From: Tillandsia leiboldiana
Taxonomy: Eukaryota; Streptophyta; Magnoliopsida; Poales; Bromeliaceae
Assembly (NCBI GenBank): GCA_029204045.2
Contig: CM055065.1
Location: forward strand, 16,192,251-16,256,250
Direction: 5' to 3'
Length of the DNA stretch: 64,000 nucleotides
This document shows, piece after piece, positions 33,950-43,869 of the stretch (the first letter of the stretch is position 1; every line of letters starts with the position of its first letter). The notes under the pieces are model-generated. The model saw only the letters and a program-made list of their open reading frames with translations, did no database searches and was not told the DNA's origin. The position numbers were made by a program, and so were the translations under genes.

Positions 33950-34912
33950 TCAACCCCATGAGATTGTGAGGCTGGCAAGAGAGACTGGCACAGTTGTACA
34001 TGGATGAGATTGTGAGGCTGCATGGAGTACCAGCTTCGATTGTGTCTGATAGGGACCCGAGGTTCACTTCGCATTTCTGGAGGAGACTGCAGACAGCCTT
34101 GGGGACCCAGCTTCAGTTTAGCACTGCCTTTCACCCATAGACTGACGGACAGTCCGAGCCGACCATTCAGACCCTAGATGATATGTTGAGAGCTTGTGTT
34201 TTGAGTTTTAGCGGCAGCTGGGATCGACATTTGAGATTCGCTGAGTTTGCTTACAACAATAGCTTCCAGGCGAGCATTCAGATGGCGCCTACGAAGCATT
34301 GTATGGACGGAAATGTCGATCACCATTATTTTGGAGTGACGTGGGTGAAAGGAAGACCTTGGGGCCTGACTTGCTTTTAGAAGCCGAAGAAAAGGTCAAG
34401 GTCGTTCGGCGACATTTGGAGACCGCCCAGAGCCGGCAGAGGAGTTATGCCGATAGGAGGCGGCGAGACTTAGAGTTCCAGGTTGGAGATCATGTCTTTC
34501 TGAAAGTCTCGCCATCTTGAGGGATACGCCGTTTTGGAGTTCGCGGAAAGCTCAGTCCGCGATTTATTGGTCCGTTTGAGGTGTTAGAGCGCATTGGACC
34601 CGTTGCTTATCGAGTTGCGCTACCGCCACGTTTAGCAGGCACTCATGATGTATTTCACGTATCCGTCCTGAGGAAGTATGTATTTGACCCCTCGCATGTT
34701 TTGGACTTCACTTCCTTGGAGTTGGACGAGGATTTGAGCTATTAGGAGCGCCCGATGCGAATTCTTGCCAGAGAGACAAAAGAATTGCGCAATCGGGTTA
34801 TACCTTTTGTGAAGGTTTTATGGAGCCATCACGATGAGAGAGAGGACACTTGGGAGCCTGAGGATGAGTTGAGGATTACCTGTCCCTATCTATTTGAGAC
34901 ACCCTCCTGAGA
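33950..34912 (+). pseudogene. Ty3/gypsy integrase C-terminal half with chromodomain-like tail
   Basis: Begins in the integrase core (YMDEIVRLHGVPASIVSDRD, with the second catalytic Asp in SDRDPRF), then the TDGQSE motif with the catalytic Glu, AFAYNNSFQ-like sequence, and a C-terminal GPY/F-type domain (GPFEVLERIGPVAYR). The tail VKVLWSHHDERE...TWEPEDELR is typical of plant chromovirus integrases. In-frame stops are at about 34138, 34378, 34518 and 34743, and there are frameshifts. A 13-bp direct repeat (GATTGTGAGGCTG at 33964 and 34008) marks a small rearrangement at the start. The N-terminal half is missing at the junction with S1. Confidence 0.8.
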
Positions 34913-34929
34913 TTTGGATTCATCTGGGT

Positions 34930-34962
34930 TTCGAGGACGAAACCTTTTGAAGGAGGGGAGGG
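34930..34962 (+). other. Polypurine tract before the G4 LTR
   Basis: TTTCGAGGACGAAACC, then TTTTGAAGGAGGGGAGGG, directly precedes TGTAAAGTACC. Confidence 0.8.
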
Positions 34963-37450
34963 TGTAAAGTACCGGATTTGAATTTAGCGCACCGACTCCA
35001 CAGTTGAGCTTTTTGAGTGGGAAAAGCTTGGGACACGTGTATTTTAAGATTACAACGGAGTTCGGGAGGTTTCGGATTGTTGCGAAAGCCCCGAAGGCAA
35101 AAAGTGAGTTGGCGGCAAGGTATGAAAATTTAAAATTTAATTAATTAATTTAATTGCTTTAAGTCTGTTAGTGGAAGAAAAGGAAATAGTGAAAGAAAGA
35201 ATGCAAGAAAAGAGAAAAGATTGGATGAGTTATTTTGGATTTTTTTTTATTCTCTACTCAGCTGCCATGCACTGTACTTTTAATTAAGCCTTCACCTTAA
35301 TTAGCTTGCCACATCATCGTCCTCTTCCTCCCTGCATCAGAGAAAGAGAACAAGAAAGAAAAAGAGAAGATGATGAAGGAGATAAAGTAGAAGAAGAAAA
35401 GGAAGGAAAAATAGTGGAGGTGAAGGAGAAGTGAAGCTGTGCTTGAGTTGGGTGTTATCCCCTGCTAGTAGCCGAGTGGACCCGAGCGGAGGGCGCGCGA
35501 CGGGCTTCAACGAGGTATGTGGCAGTAGCAATTTTTTTTTGGATGAATTTGTTGATTGGCGAGGACTGCTTGTCCTTTGTTTGGAGTGGCTTAGCAGGGG
35601 GCGCACGCGCGGCTGGCGCAGACTTCTGCGCGGGCGCGCAGCAGGCGCTAGGCTGCTGCTGCGCGCGCAGCAGGGTGGGCGCACCAGGGCGCCGCGCAGC
35701 TGGGCGGGCGCACCTGGGCGCCACGCATCAGGCGTGGGCGCGCGGGGTTTTCGTCGGCTGGGGCTGGTTTTGCCCAGTGAGCGTTTGGTTTGTGTTGGCC
35801 GAGTTTGATTGTTGGGTTTTTTTTTCCTTTTTTTTTCTTTGCATGTTGTGGAGCAGTTTTCTTTGTGCTGCTCGAGCCTTGGATGTGCGACGTTGGTGCC
35901 TTGTGGTGGCTGTGTTGTTGGTGATGGATTTGTGGTGTGCTTGAGCCTTGGTGTGTATTGTGAGTTGGCTGTGGGGTGAGTCGGAGTGCGCGGGGATTTT
36001 TGTGGCGGACTCGGGTGTTTGTTTGAGCTCCGGGGGATTTTTCTGTGGTACGCGGCAGCGCGCACGGCGCGGTTTTGCTGTTTCGGCAACTTGAAGGTTC
36101 GGCGCTTCCCCGACTTCACTTTTGCCTGCGGAAAGCGCTCAGGTGGGTTGGAATTTCTTCCAAAATGTATGGAATGCCCTTTAATGCTCCTGAATGCAAT
36201 TTGATCATGTCTACTATGTTATTTTCACTACTGTTAAATCTGATAGTTGCCTGAAAATTTTTAGAAAATTTATTGGAACCCCAGATTATTTTTAGTATAC
36301 TCCTGGTACTATATGACACTAGATTTCGTGTTTTGTTGGCATTATATTTGCACCTGGATCGTTTTAAAAATCGAGAAAACCGTTTTAAGCAAAATTGGCA
36401 TTTTTTTAAAGGTAGTTTTAAAAATTGTGAGTTCCAGAGGTATGGCATGGGTTCAAGGTGCATATGACCTCACGCCCGGGGGCCGAGTGGACTGTATTTG
36501 GTTTAGAGGTTGTATTGCTAGTGTCTTCGGGGTTGCGGGGCTTGTCAGATTGAGTCGAGGGATGTTTTCCGACTTAGACATGAGTGTGGGGTGTTGGTAT
36601 TGAGTTTCCGTTTTGTTTGATCATGGATTGTAGCCTGCAGATGCCGCTTTTATGCCAGATGAGGCACGCTTGAGCTCGGTGGGGTCGCTCCCCTCGAGTT
36701 ACGCTCCGGATGAGATGATGATGATGCGCCTAATTGATACACTAGAGGCCGCTTTGCGTGATACTGAGATAGTCCTATGGGACGCCCTGGTTGATACACC
36801 AGAGGGCGCAGGCTTGACTGGACCCGATGTGGCAGTCACTGAGACTGGGTTATGTGAGCGAGTGGGAGCATGGCATGTTCTTAGATGTGTTTTTCCTTTG
36901 AGCATGGTACTTGAGGTATTTAGCTGTAGTTTTTTTCCAGCTTTTATATTATCTATCTGCATATCTATCTGTTTTTGCCTCCAGTAACTTAGTGGGCATA
37001 CCGTGGATATTGGCGACGGTACCCACTAAGATCTACCTTTTGCAGTAGATCTTACACCCGCTGTGGTGACAGGTTATCCAGAGGCGGCTGTTCCGGGTTC
37101 AGCTCGCACGGAGACAGCAGACCGAGGTAAGGGCGTTGCCGACTAGTTCCTACCCGAGTCTGTATGTGTCAGAGGTAGAGTTACCCTGTATTTTTAGTTT
37201 CCACTTTTGTACTAGATAGTGGTACTTGTATTTATTTTCTTAGTGAGAGGACTTGTATTTTGGATCTGGATTGTATATTGACTTAGATGTTCAGTTTTAT
37301 TTCTATAGCTTTAGTTTCTTTTCAGCTCTGATATTTGTGTAGCTATAGATCTTACTTGCAGGTTAGTCGCTTCGTCTGTGCGGGCAATCCCGTGCAGGCG
37401 GCGGATCTGTTGGCGTGCCCGGGTCGCAGCTTCGACCGCGGGGCGTGACA
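34963..37450 (+). mobile_element. LTR shared by an upstream integrase remnant and G4 (2488 bp)
   Basis: Starts TGTAAAGTACCGG after a PPT and ends CGGGGCGTGACA before a PBS, so it is a 3' LTR for what lies left and a 5' LTR for what lies right. Landmarks: GC-rich block (35590-35750), invariant box (36682-36698), CCCACT/ACACCC hairpin with a perfect 9-bp stem AAGATCTAC/GTAGATCTT (37028-37053), U5 hairpin of 12 bp (37373-37400). The beginning resembles the reverse of the G5 LTR end (TGTAGAACACCGGGATTTGG). ORFs inside it, including a 260-residue one on the minus strand, have no recognisable domains. Confidence 0.85.
37373..37400 (+). other. U5 hairpin of G4
   Basis: 12 pairs between 37373-37384 and 37389-37400, three of them G-U, with a CAAT loop. 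It ends about 60 bp before the PBS. Confidence 0.65.
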
Positions 37451-37458
37451 GATTAGGG

Positions 37459-37470
37459 TGGTATCAGAGC
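37459..37470 (+). other. G4 primer-binding site
   Basis: TGGTATCAGAGC, eight bases after the LTR end. Confidence 0.9.
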
Positions 37471-37628
37471 TTAGGTGTATAGGTCGTTGAGGACTAGAGA
37501 CCCTAGGCTATTGGTTGGACAGTAGGGTGACTGTCGTGAGAGACGTGACTTTGGCGAGAGTCCTGATTGAGTCTGTAACTCCCTCAGGGATTGGGGTGAG
37601 TAACCTTACATGTTTATTCTCTAAAGTG

Positions 37629-37654
37629 GTTATGTTGGCTGTAGACGACATAAT
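37629..37654 (+). other. Leader hairpin of G4
   Basis: 9-bp stem (37629-37637 with 37646-37654, two G-U pairs) and 8-nt loop GCTGTAGA, 160-185 nt after the PBS and 94 nt before the gag start. Confidence 0.6.
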
Positions 37655-37747
37655 GCTTAAGAATGGGTGACATGTTTTAGACTTTCGCTTGATCGGGTCG
37701 AGAGATTTCTGTTCTCTGACATTTTGCTTTTGTTGTAGTTGCTTGCG

Positions 37748-38421
37748 ATGCCTCCGAGACGTCATGCAACGACGAGGGCGCATCCTGCGTCAGATGAGGA
37801 GCCCGAGCAGCGGGAGGCCGAGCGGAGTGAGGTCCATGAGTTACGGGCCTAGGTAGCCCAGATGTCTGAGGCGTTACGGCGCCAGGAGGAGGCGACCAAG
37901 CGCCAGGAGGAGAACATGGAGTGCATGATGCGTTTGCTTGAGCAGAGGGCATCTCTGGTAGCACCACCAGTGGTACCTCCAGTTGCGACATCATCGACCT
38001 CGACTCAGATTGCTCCGTTGACAGTATTGGAGCAGAGGGAGCTCACTGACCGATTGTCCTACATCAGCCAGTTTCATCCCCCGCGATTTTCAGGGCAGAG
38101 TTCAGAGCCTTGGGAGGCAGAGAACTGGATTGCAGCAATGGAGAAGCTGTTTGAGAACCTGTTTATCCAAGAGAAGCATCAGGTGCGTCTGGCCATGCAC
38201 TTTCTAGAGAAGGAGGCCGAGACTTGGTGGCGTCGAGTTCGTCCAGTGGGACCACCAGGAGTTCAGCTGATGACTTGGAGGGAGTTTCGTGTCTTGCTAC
38301 TCCGGGCCTACTTTCCCGATAGTGCAAAGCAGAAACTGGAAGGGGATTTGCGACGTCTTCAGCAGGGGAGTCGGCCTCTTCATGAGTATGTTCGTGATTT
38401 TCAGCGGCTGTTGAGTAGTGT
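37748..38421 (+). pseudogene. G4 gag, N-terminal part, cut by G5
   Basis: Starts ATGCCTCCGAGACG. There is an Arg/Glu/Gln-rich N-terminus, an in-frame TAG at 37850-37852 (where related copies have Gln), then a long open stretch carrying the retrotransposon gag capsid-like domain: FSGQ...WIAAMEKLF, AMHFLEKEAETWW, TWREFRVLLLRAYFP, LHEYVRDFQRLL. This protein would form the virus-like particle. G5 is inserted after 38421 with duplication AGTGT, and gag resumes at 48709 in the same frame. The ATG at 37862 gives a 3' open piece, but homology begins upstream, so 37748 is preferred. Confidence 0.85.
38417..38421. repeat. Target site duplication AGTGT (left) of G5
   Basis: Also at 48704-48708, directly after the right LTR. 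Confidence 0.9.
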
Positions 38422-39150
38422 TGTCACGCCCCGGGGTCGAACTGCGACCCGGGCTCGCCAACAGATCCGCCGTCTGTACGGAAACTGCCGTACAGACGAA
38501 GCGTCTAACCTGCAAAAGAGATCTATAGCTAACAAGTATCAGAGCTGAAAGGAAGCAGAAACACCAAGCGGTGAAAAGTCCAAGTACACCAGTCCACTAG
38601 CACCCACAACATAAGTACAAAAGCACTAAATGGTACAAAAGTGGAAACTAAAAAGTACAAGTGACACTAACACCGACACCACCGACTCGGGTAGGAGCTA
38701 GTCAGCTACGCCCTTACCTCGGTCAGAAAGCTCCGAACGAGCCAAACCTGGAACGGTCTCCTCAGGAACACCTGCCATCACAGCGGGTGTGAGATCTACT
38801 GCAACAGTCAGATCTCAGTGGGTACCAAAGCTAAACCCACGGTACACCCACTCAGTCTGCTGGAGACAAAAACACATAAAGATAGGTAGATAGATAGATA
38901 GATAGATAACTGGAAATGAATCTATCGCTACATGTCTCAATGCAATGCTGGAAGTAAGTTCTCAGTCTCTCTCACGGGAGGCCTGGAAACTACGAACGTC
39001 TGCGCCCCCTACAGCCCTTATCAAACAAGAACAGGCTGTAGGCTTAGGCGCCCGTAGTTTCCGCCCCCGCACGGGGACTGCTAGAACTCTACAAGACACT
39101 AGAAGGCCACCTCAATCCCTTCTAGTAACCACCTGGTGACTCGGCCAGGG

Positions 39151-39748
39151 CATAACTATCTATCTGGTAACTCAGCAGTGATTAACACCCATCTGGTAAC
39201 TCTGCCAGTGGTATCTACACATCTGGTAACTCAGCCAGTGATTTATACCCATCTGGTAACTCTGCCTGTGGTATCTACTCATCTGGTAACTCAGCCAGTG
39301 ATTTATACCCATCTGGTAACTCTGCCAGTGGTATCTACTCATCTGGTAACTCAGCCAGTGATTTATACCCATCTGGTAACTCTGCCAGTGGTATCTACTC
39401 ACCTGGTAACTCAGCCAGTGATTTATACCCATCTGGTAACTCCGCCAGTGGTAACTACTCATCTGGTAACTCAGCCAGTGATTTATACCCATCTGGTAAC
39501 TCTGCCAGTGGTATCTATTCACCTGGTAACTCAGCCAGTGATTTATACCCATCTGGTAACTCCGCCAGTGGTAACTACTCATCTGGTAACTCAGCCAGTG
39601 GTTTATACCCATCTGGTAACTCTGCCAGTGGTATCTACTCATCTGGTAACTCAGCCAGTGGTTTATACCCATCTGGTAACTCTGCCAGTGGTATCTACTC
39701 ATCTGGTAACTCAGCCAGTGATTTATACCCATCTGGTAACTCTGCCAG
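39151..39748. repeat. 30-bp minisatellite (60-bp higher-order unit), G5 left LTR
   Basis: About 20 copies of ATCTGGTAACTC(A/T)GCCAGTG plus a 9-10-bp spacer alternating between GTATCTACTC and ATTTATACCC. Each copy holds a CTGG/CCAG inverted repeat around TAACTCAG. Confidence 0.92.
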
Positions 39749-40239
39749 GGACAACTCGTATACTCTAACGATGCTACTAACACTCGTGTCCAAGTCGGAA
39801 ATGACAACCCTCGACTTACACGACTGTTCCGCAATTACCTGATAGTAAGGATACGATACCTTTGCATTCGGAAGCATAAAGGGCATTCCGTAGTTCATTG
39901 GGAGAAACCAACCCATCTGCGATCCATCCGCGAAAACCGTGCGCCAAACGGAGGTCCCGATGCGATCCCGCAGCTCCACGCGGCAAAACACGCGCCACCG
40001 GCCACGTGAGAAGCTAACCGTATGCCACAACTGTGAGACAAGAAGAGGGACCGGGATCAGAAAAACATGCGGCTAAAACCGCGCTCACAAAGGGCAAAAG
40101 AAACCAAACCGGCGACGAGAAACGCCGCGCGTTGCGCGGAAAACCCATCGCGCACACACGCCGCGGCGCGTCGCCAAGTCACAGCCCGCGCGGCAAAGGC
40201 GGCGCAGCGGCACGGCTCCAAAAACCCAGCCATTCGCGC

Positions 40240-40920
40240 GGCGCCCAGCAAGTCCGCGCGGCACAAGGCCGCCCGCGCGGCGCCCAGCAAGTCCGCGCGG
40301 CACAAGGCCGCCCGCGCGGGGCCCGCAGTGCCCGCGCCCAGCGCGCGGCCTGCACACCGCGCGGGGCCCAAGGGGCCGCCCGCGCGGGGCCCGCAGTGCC
40401 GCGCGCCCAGCGCGCGGCCTGCACACCGCGCGGGGCCCAAGGGGCCGCCCGCGCGGGGCCTGCAGCGCCGCGCGCCCAGCGCGCGGCCTGCACACCGCGC
40501 GGGGCCTGCAGCGCCGCGCGCCCAGCGCGCGGCCTGCACACCGCGCGGGGCCCAAGGGGCCGCCCGCGCGGGGCCTGCAGCGCCGCGCGCCCAGCGCGCG
40601 GCCTGCACACCGCGCGGGGCCCAAGGGGCCGCCCGTGCGGGGCCTGCAGCGCCGCGCGCCCAGCGCGCGGCCTGCACACCGCGCGGGGCCCAAGGGGCCG
40701 CCCGCGCGGGGCCTGCAGCGCCGCGCGCCCAGCGCGCGGCCTGCACACCGCGCGGGGCCCAAGGGGCCGCCCGCGCGGGGCCTGCAGTGCCGCGCGCCCA
40801 GCGCGCGGCCTGCACACCGCGCGGGGCCCAGGAGGCCACCTGCGCGGGAGGGGGGGGTCTGCAGTGCCGCGCGCCCTGCGCGCGGCCTGCAAGCCCCGCG
40901 GCACTGCGCTTGCACCGTAG
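40240..40920. repeat. ~96-bp GC-rich tandem repeats, G5 left LTR
   Basis: Units of GCGCGCGGCCTGCACACCGC, then GCGGGGCCCAAGGGGCCGCC, then CGCGCGGGGCCTGCAGCGCC. There are about seven units here against about four in the right LTR (47145-47455). ORFs of up to 370 residues on all frames are compositional. Confidence 0.88.
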
Positions 40921-42050
40921 TGGCCGCCCAGGCGATGCTGCCGGCGGCCCGGCGCCCTGCTGCACCTCAACAGCAGCAGGGCGCTCGCTGCGCGCGGCGC
41001 CCATGCGCGCCCGCGCAGCGGCCCGCCTCCCTAGCCGCGCGCCGTACAAATTGCACGCGCGCGGCCCGCGCAGCCTCGCCACGACCCCGGACAGCAACAG
41101 CCACCACAAGCAGCAGGGAAAGAAAAATAAAAGAGAGGAGAGGAGAGAAGCAAAAACCACAACCAAATTAAAATCATAAAATAAACCGACCTCGACGAGG
41201 CTCGCCGACCTCGCTCGGCTTCACGCCCTCGCTCGGGGAAGAAAAGCTCAAGAAACCCTCTCCATTCCACCTTCTTCATCTTCCTTCTTCTCTCTTTCTT
41301 TCTTTCTCTTTTCATTTCTCTTTTCCTTTCTTCTCTGCTACAGAGGGAGGTGGGTGGCTTGGAGGTGACGAGGCAAGTGGATGGGTCCTCCGTAAAAAGA
41401 GCCACAACTAATTAATTAACCTTTTGCTTAACTAATTTTAATTAAGCTTAGAAGGGATTAACTTAGAAGTAACAATTCCACTTACCTCATCTCACCACCC
41501 TCAACCCACACCCACAGCCATCAAGCAGAGAAGACCCTTAATTAGCAAAGCTAATTAATTAAATCAATAAAATAATCCAAAAAGCCCAACTCCAACTCAC
41601 TTTTTGTCTTCGGGCCCTCCGCCGCTGCCCGGAACCTCCCGAGCTCCGCTGTAATTCCAAAGTACACGCGCTCACAGATTTTTCTCTTCAAAAAGCTCAA
41701 CCGTTGAGTCGGGGTGCTCAAATCAAATACCGGCTCCAAAATTGCCAGTTCCGACTCACCTTTTGCCTCCGGGTCTTCCGCGTCAGTCCGGAACCTCCCG
41801 AACCTCGCTGTAAACAGAAAATACACCTGCTCCAAGTGTTTCCCAATTTTTCTGCAACCCAAAGCGGTGTCGGCGCTTCCCGTACCAGTCACCTAACGCG
41901 TACAAAGCCCGAAACAAGCAGAGGCTTCCGCGGGGATCCAAATCAACCCGAACTCCTCTGTAAACACAAATGGGACACATCCAAGGCAAACTCCTCCGCA
42001 CCACACCATCCTGCAAGGTCGGTGCGTCATCCAAATCCCGGTGTTCTACA

Positions 42051-42086
42051 CTCTCCCCCCCTTAAAAGGGTTTCGTCCTCGAAATC
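42051..42086 (-). other. G5 polypurine tract
   Basis: CTCTCCCCCCCTTAAAAGGG followed by TTTCGTCCTCGAAA, adjoining the 3' LTR. Confidence 0.8.
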
Positions 42087-42599
42087 CAACTAAATCCATA
42101 CTTAGGAGGGTAAATCAAAAACAAAAGGGATAGAAGATCCTCAGATTGCCCAAGGCTCTCAAGTGGTCACTCACATTCCTCATGCTGACATCACTGAACC
42201 TTCCCCAAAGGTATGATTCGACTGCAAAATTCTTTGGTTTCACCAACAAGAATCGCATCGGTCGATGAGGATAACGCAGTCCTCGTCCACCACCAAGGAA
42301 GGGAAAGCAAAACAAAACTTGCGGGGTTCAAATAGGCCTCATCCAGCCTGATCACTGCTCGAGGATCCTCACCTCGCAAAACTCATTTCTATAAATAACT
42401 CTCAGGCTGGTAGTTTCCCTCGATTCGAGATCTCATAAAACCGAAGTTTAAGCCTCCTTAAGGCAAAACCCCTCCGATGCTTCATGGCCACCAAAACTCC
42501 AGTTCCACAAAACATAAATCACCTCCCTTGACAGGGGAAAACTTTCAACCTCGAGAACCTTCTCTCGATTCTGGCACTCAATTCCCAGGGTTACACAGC

Positions 42600-43860
42600 T
42601 CGCCTAAACAGGGCGTACTGAACAAAATGTCCTCGCTGGGATAAAGCAATCATACATCCTTGCAAACTCTATCCACCGGCGTTACCTCGACCCGACTTCC
42701 TGAGTGTCCAAGCACTTAAGTTTTGAGGATTCAAGAATAATTCCATGACCTCACTATCACGGCAATATCCGGATCAATGCTGGTATCTTCCTCAGCTTTG
42801 CCTCTTGCAAGTTACACTGGCCTTGCATAGTCCAAGAGCTTCTGATCTCTGACTTTAACATGGGTCCAGGCCCAACCCAAACGGTATCTCACCTCGTTGG
42901 GTCCTCCGTCACTCATGCGGCTGAATCACAAGGCCTAACCACAAAATTTTCGATGCCCAAGTGCAACTCTCAAAGCTAGGCAACCAACTTCTTCCTCCAT
43001 AGAAGTTGTAGCACCATCCTCAAGAGCCCCTCAAGCTCCAAGTCGCTTCGGAGATAAGCAAAAACCCACGACGGTAACACCACCAACCCGTCCAGTGAAA
43101 CAGGGAAAAACACAGCTCTCAAATCAGTAGGGCATTAGTCAATCTACTTGACCACGCAAACCGCTCAAACTGCCATACTGATTCTGGATCAGTATCCAGG
43201 CACAGCCCTCGGCTGTAAGGTTCCATAAAGATATCAATCACTCGAAGGCATCTGCCCAAGCACAAGGTGAGACTAATCAAGTTCGAACCTTACAAGAACT
43301 CACACGGTTGTGTACCCACAACGTGACATCACCACTGTGTAACAACCGTCTGGATCCTCACTGTCGTATCCCCACGACGAGGTACTAGGTCTCAGAGACC
43401 TCTCGATCCGTCAAATCTCGCAGCTGCGCTCACAGCTCTCTCTGTCTCACGGTTGATACTCCACGAGGTGCTGTCGAAGTTGGCGCGGTTACCAAACCAC
43501 GTCAATCACTGTCTCGATCTCAGTCCCAATCAAGTAACTACCTGGTAACTCGGCCAGGGGCATCAACCACCTGGTAACTCGGCCAGGGGCCAGTAACCTC
43601 CTGGTAACTCAGCCAGGGGCAGGTAACCTCCTGGTAACTCAGCCAGGGCATCATATATCTCATCGCATGCTATAAAATACACTCCTCCTGACCAGGTCTA
43701 CGGAGGGTCAATGTCTTCTCTCTCGACAATCCATGATAGCATAAATTGGGACGACCGATTCCTATCCAACCTCGTATCAACACCTCAGCACTGATGTAGG
43801 ACTAACATCTCGCTGATCAATCCAAGGTCCTAGTTGCACTGGCAGGACAGGCAGCACTCA
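42600..43860 (-). pseudogene. G5 decayed RT and protease
   Basis: 42965-43150 aligns with the RT region of G2 (22660-22850): AACTTCTT, GTAGCACCATCCTCAAG, and GGGCATTAGTCAAT. 43380-43510 matches the protease-RT linker of G6 (57060-57180). 43660-43800 matches the protease C-terminus (the region of GMDWLSQY...DCRERTVTLR). No frame is open for more than about 90 codons. Confidence 0.6.
43536..43650. repeat. Four minisatellite-like monomers inside G5 internal region
   Basis: Four copies of CCTGGTAACTC(G/A)GCCAGGG, the same core as the LTR minisatellite, embedded in the decayed protease region. Confidence 0.85.
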
Positions 43861-43869
43861 TCCACGTGC

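Larger units (their letters stand above)
38422..42050 (-). mobile_element. G5 3' LTR (3629 bp)
   Basis: Starts TGTCACGCCCCGGGG and ends GGTGTTCTACA. U5 hairpin 38471-38498 (11 bp perfect, CGTCTGTACGG/CCGTACAGACG). CCCACT/ACACCC hairpin 38791-38816 (7+4 bp with one bulge and a CAA loop). AATCAAACAAGAACAG-type hairpin 39008-39042 inside a 10-bp outer stem (38985-38994 with 39053-39062). Minisatellite 39151-39748 and a GC-rich tandem block 40240-40920. Long Ala/Arg/Pro-rich and THLVTLPV-type ORFs are repeat shadows. The 17-nt box of the other LTRs was not found here. Confidence 0.9.

Noticed and set aside
35337..36119. 260-residue minus-strand ORF with Pro/Ser/Lys-rich sequence
   Set aside because: Lies antisense in the G4 LTR across its promoter and GC-rich zone. 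Low complexity with no motif.
39151..39748. Possible CRISPR-like array
   Set aside because: The spacers are not unique, monomers are adjacent and alternate between two types, and the context is a plant LTR.
39136..39834. 210- and 220-residue ORFs with perfect 10-residue periodicity
   Set aside because: Translations of the 30-bp minisatellite (unit length divisible by three). No homologous protein family, and both strands are equally open.
40033..41179. ORFs of 260-370 residues on both strands, Ala/Arg/Pro-rich
   Set aside because: They overlap in five or more frames, consist of GC-rich tandem repeats inside an LTR and recur in the second LTR. Composition alone explains the lack of stops.
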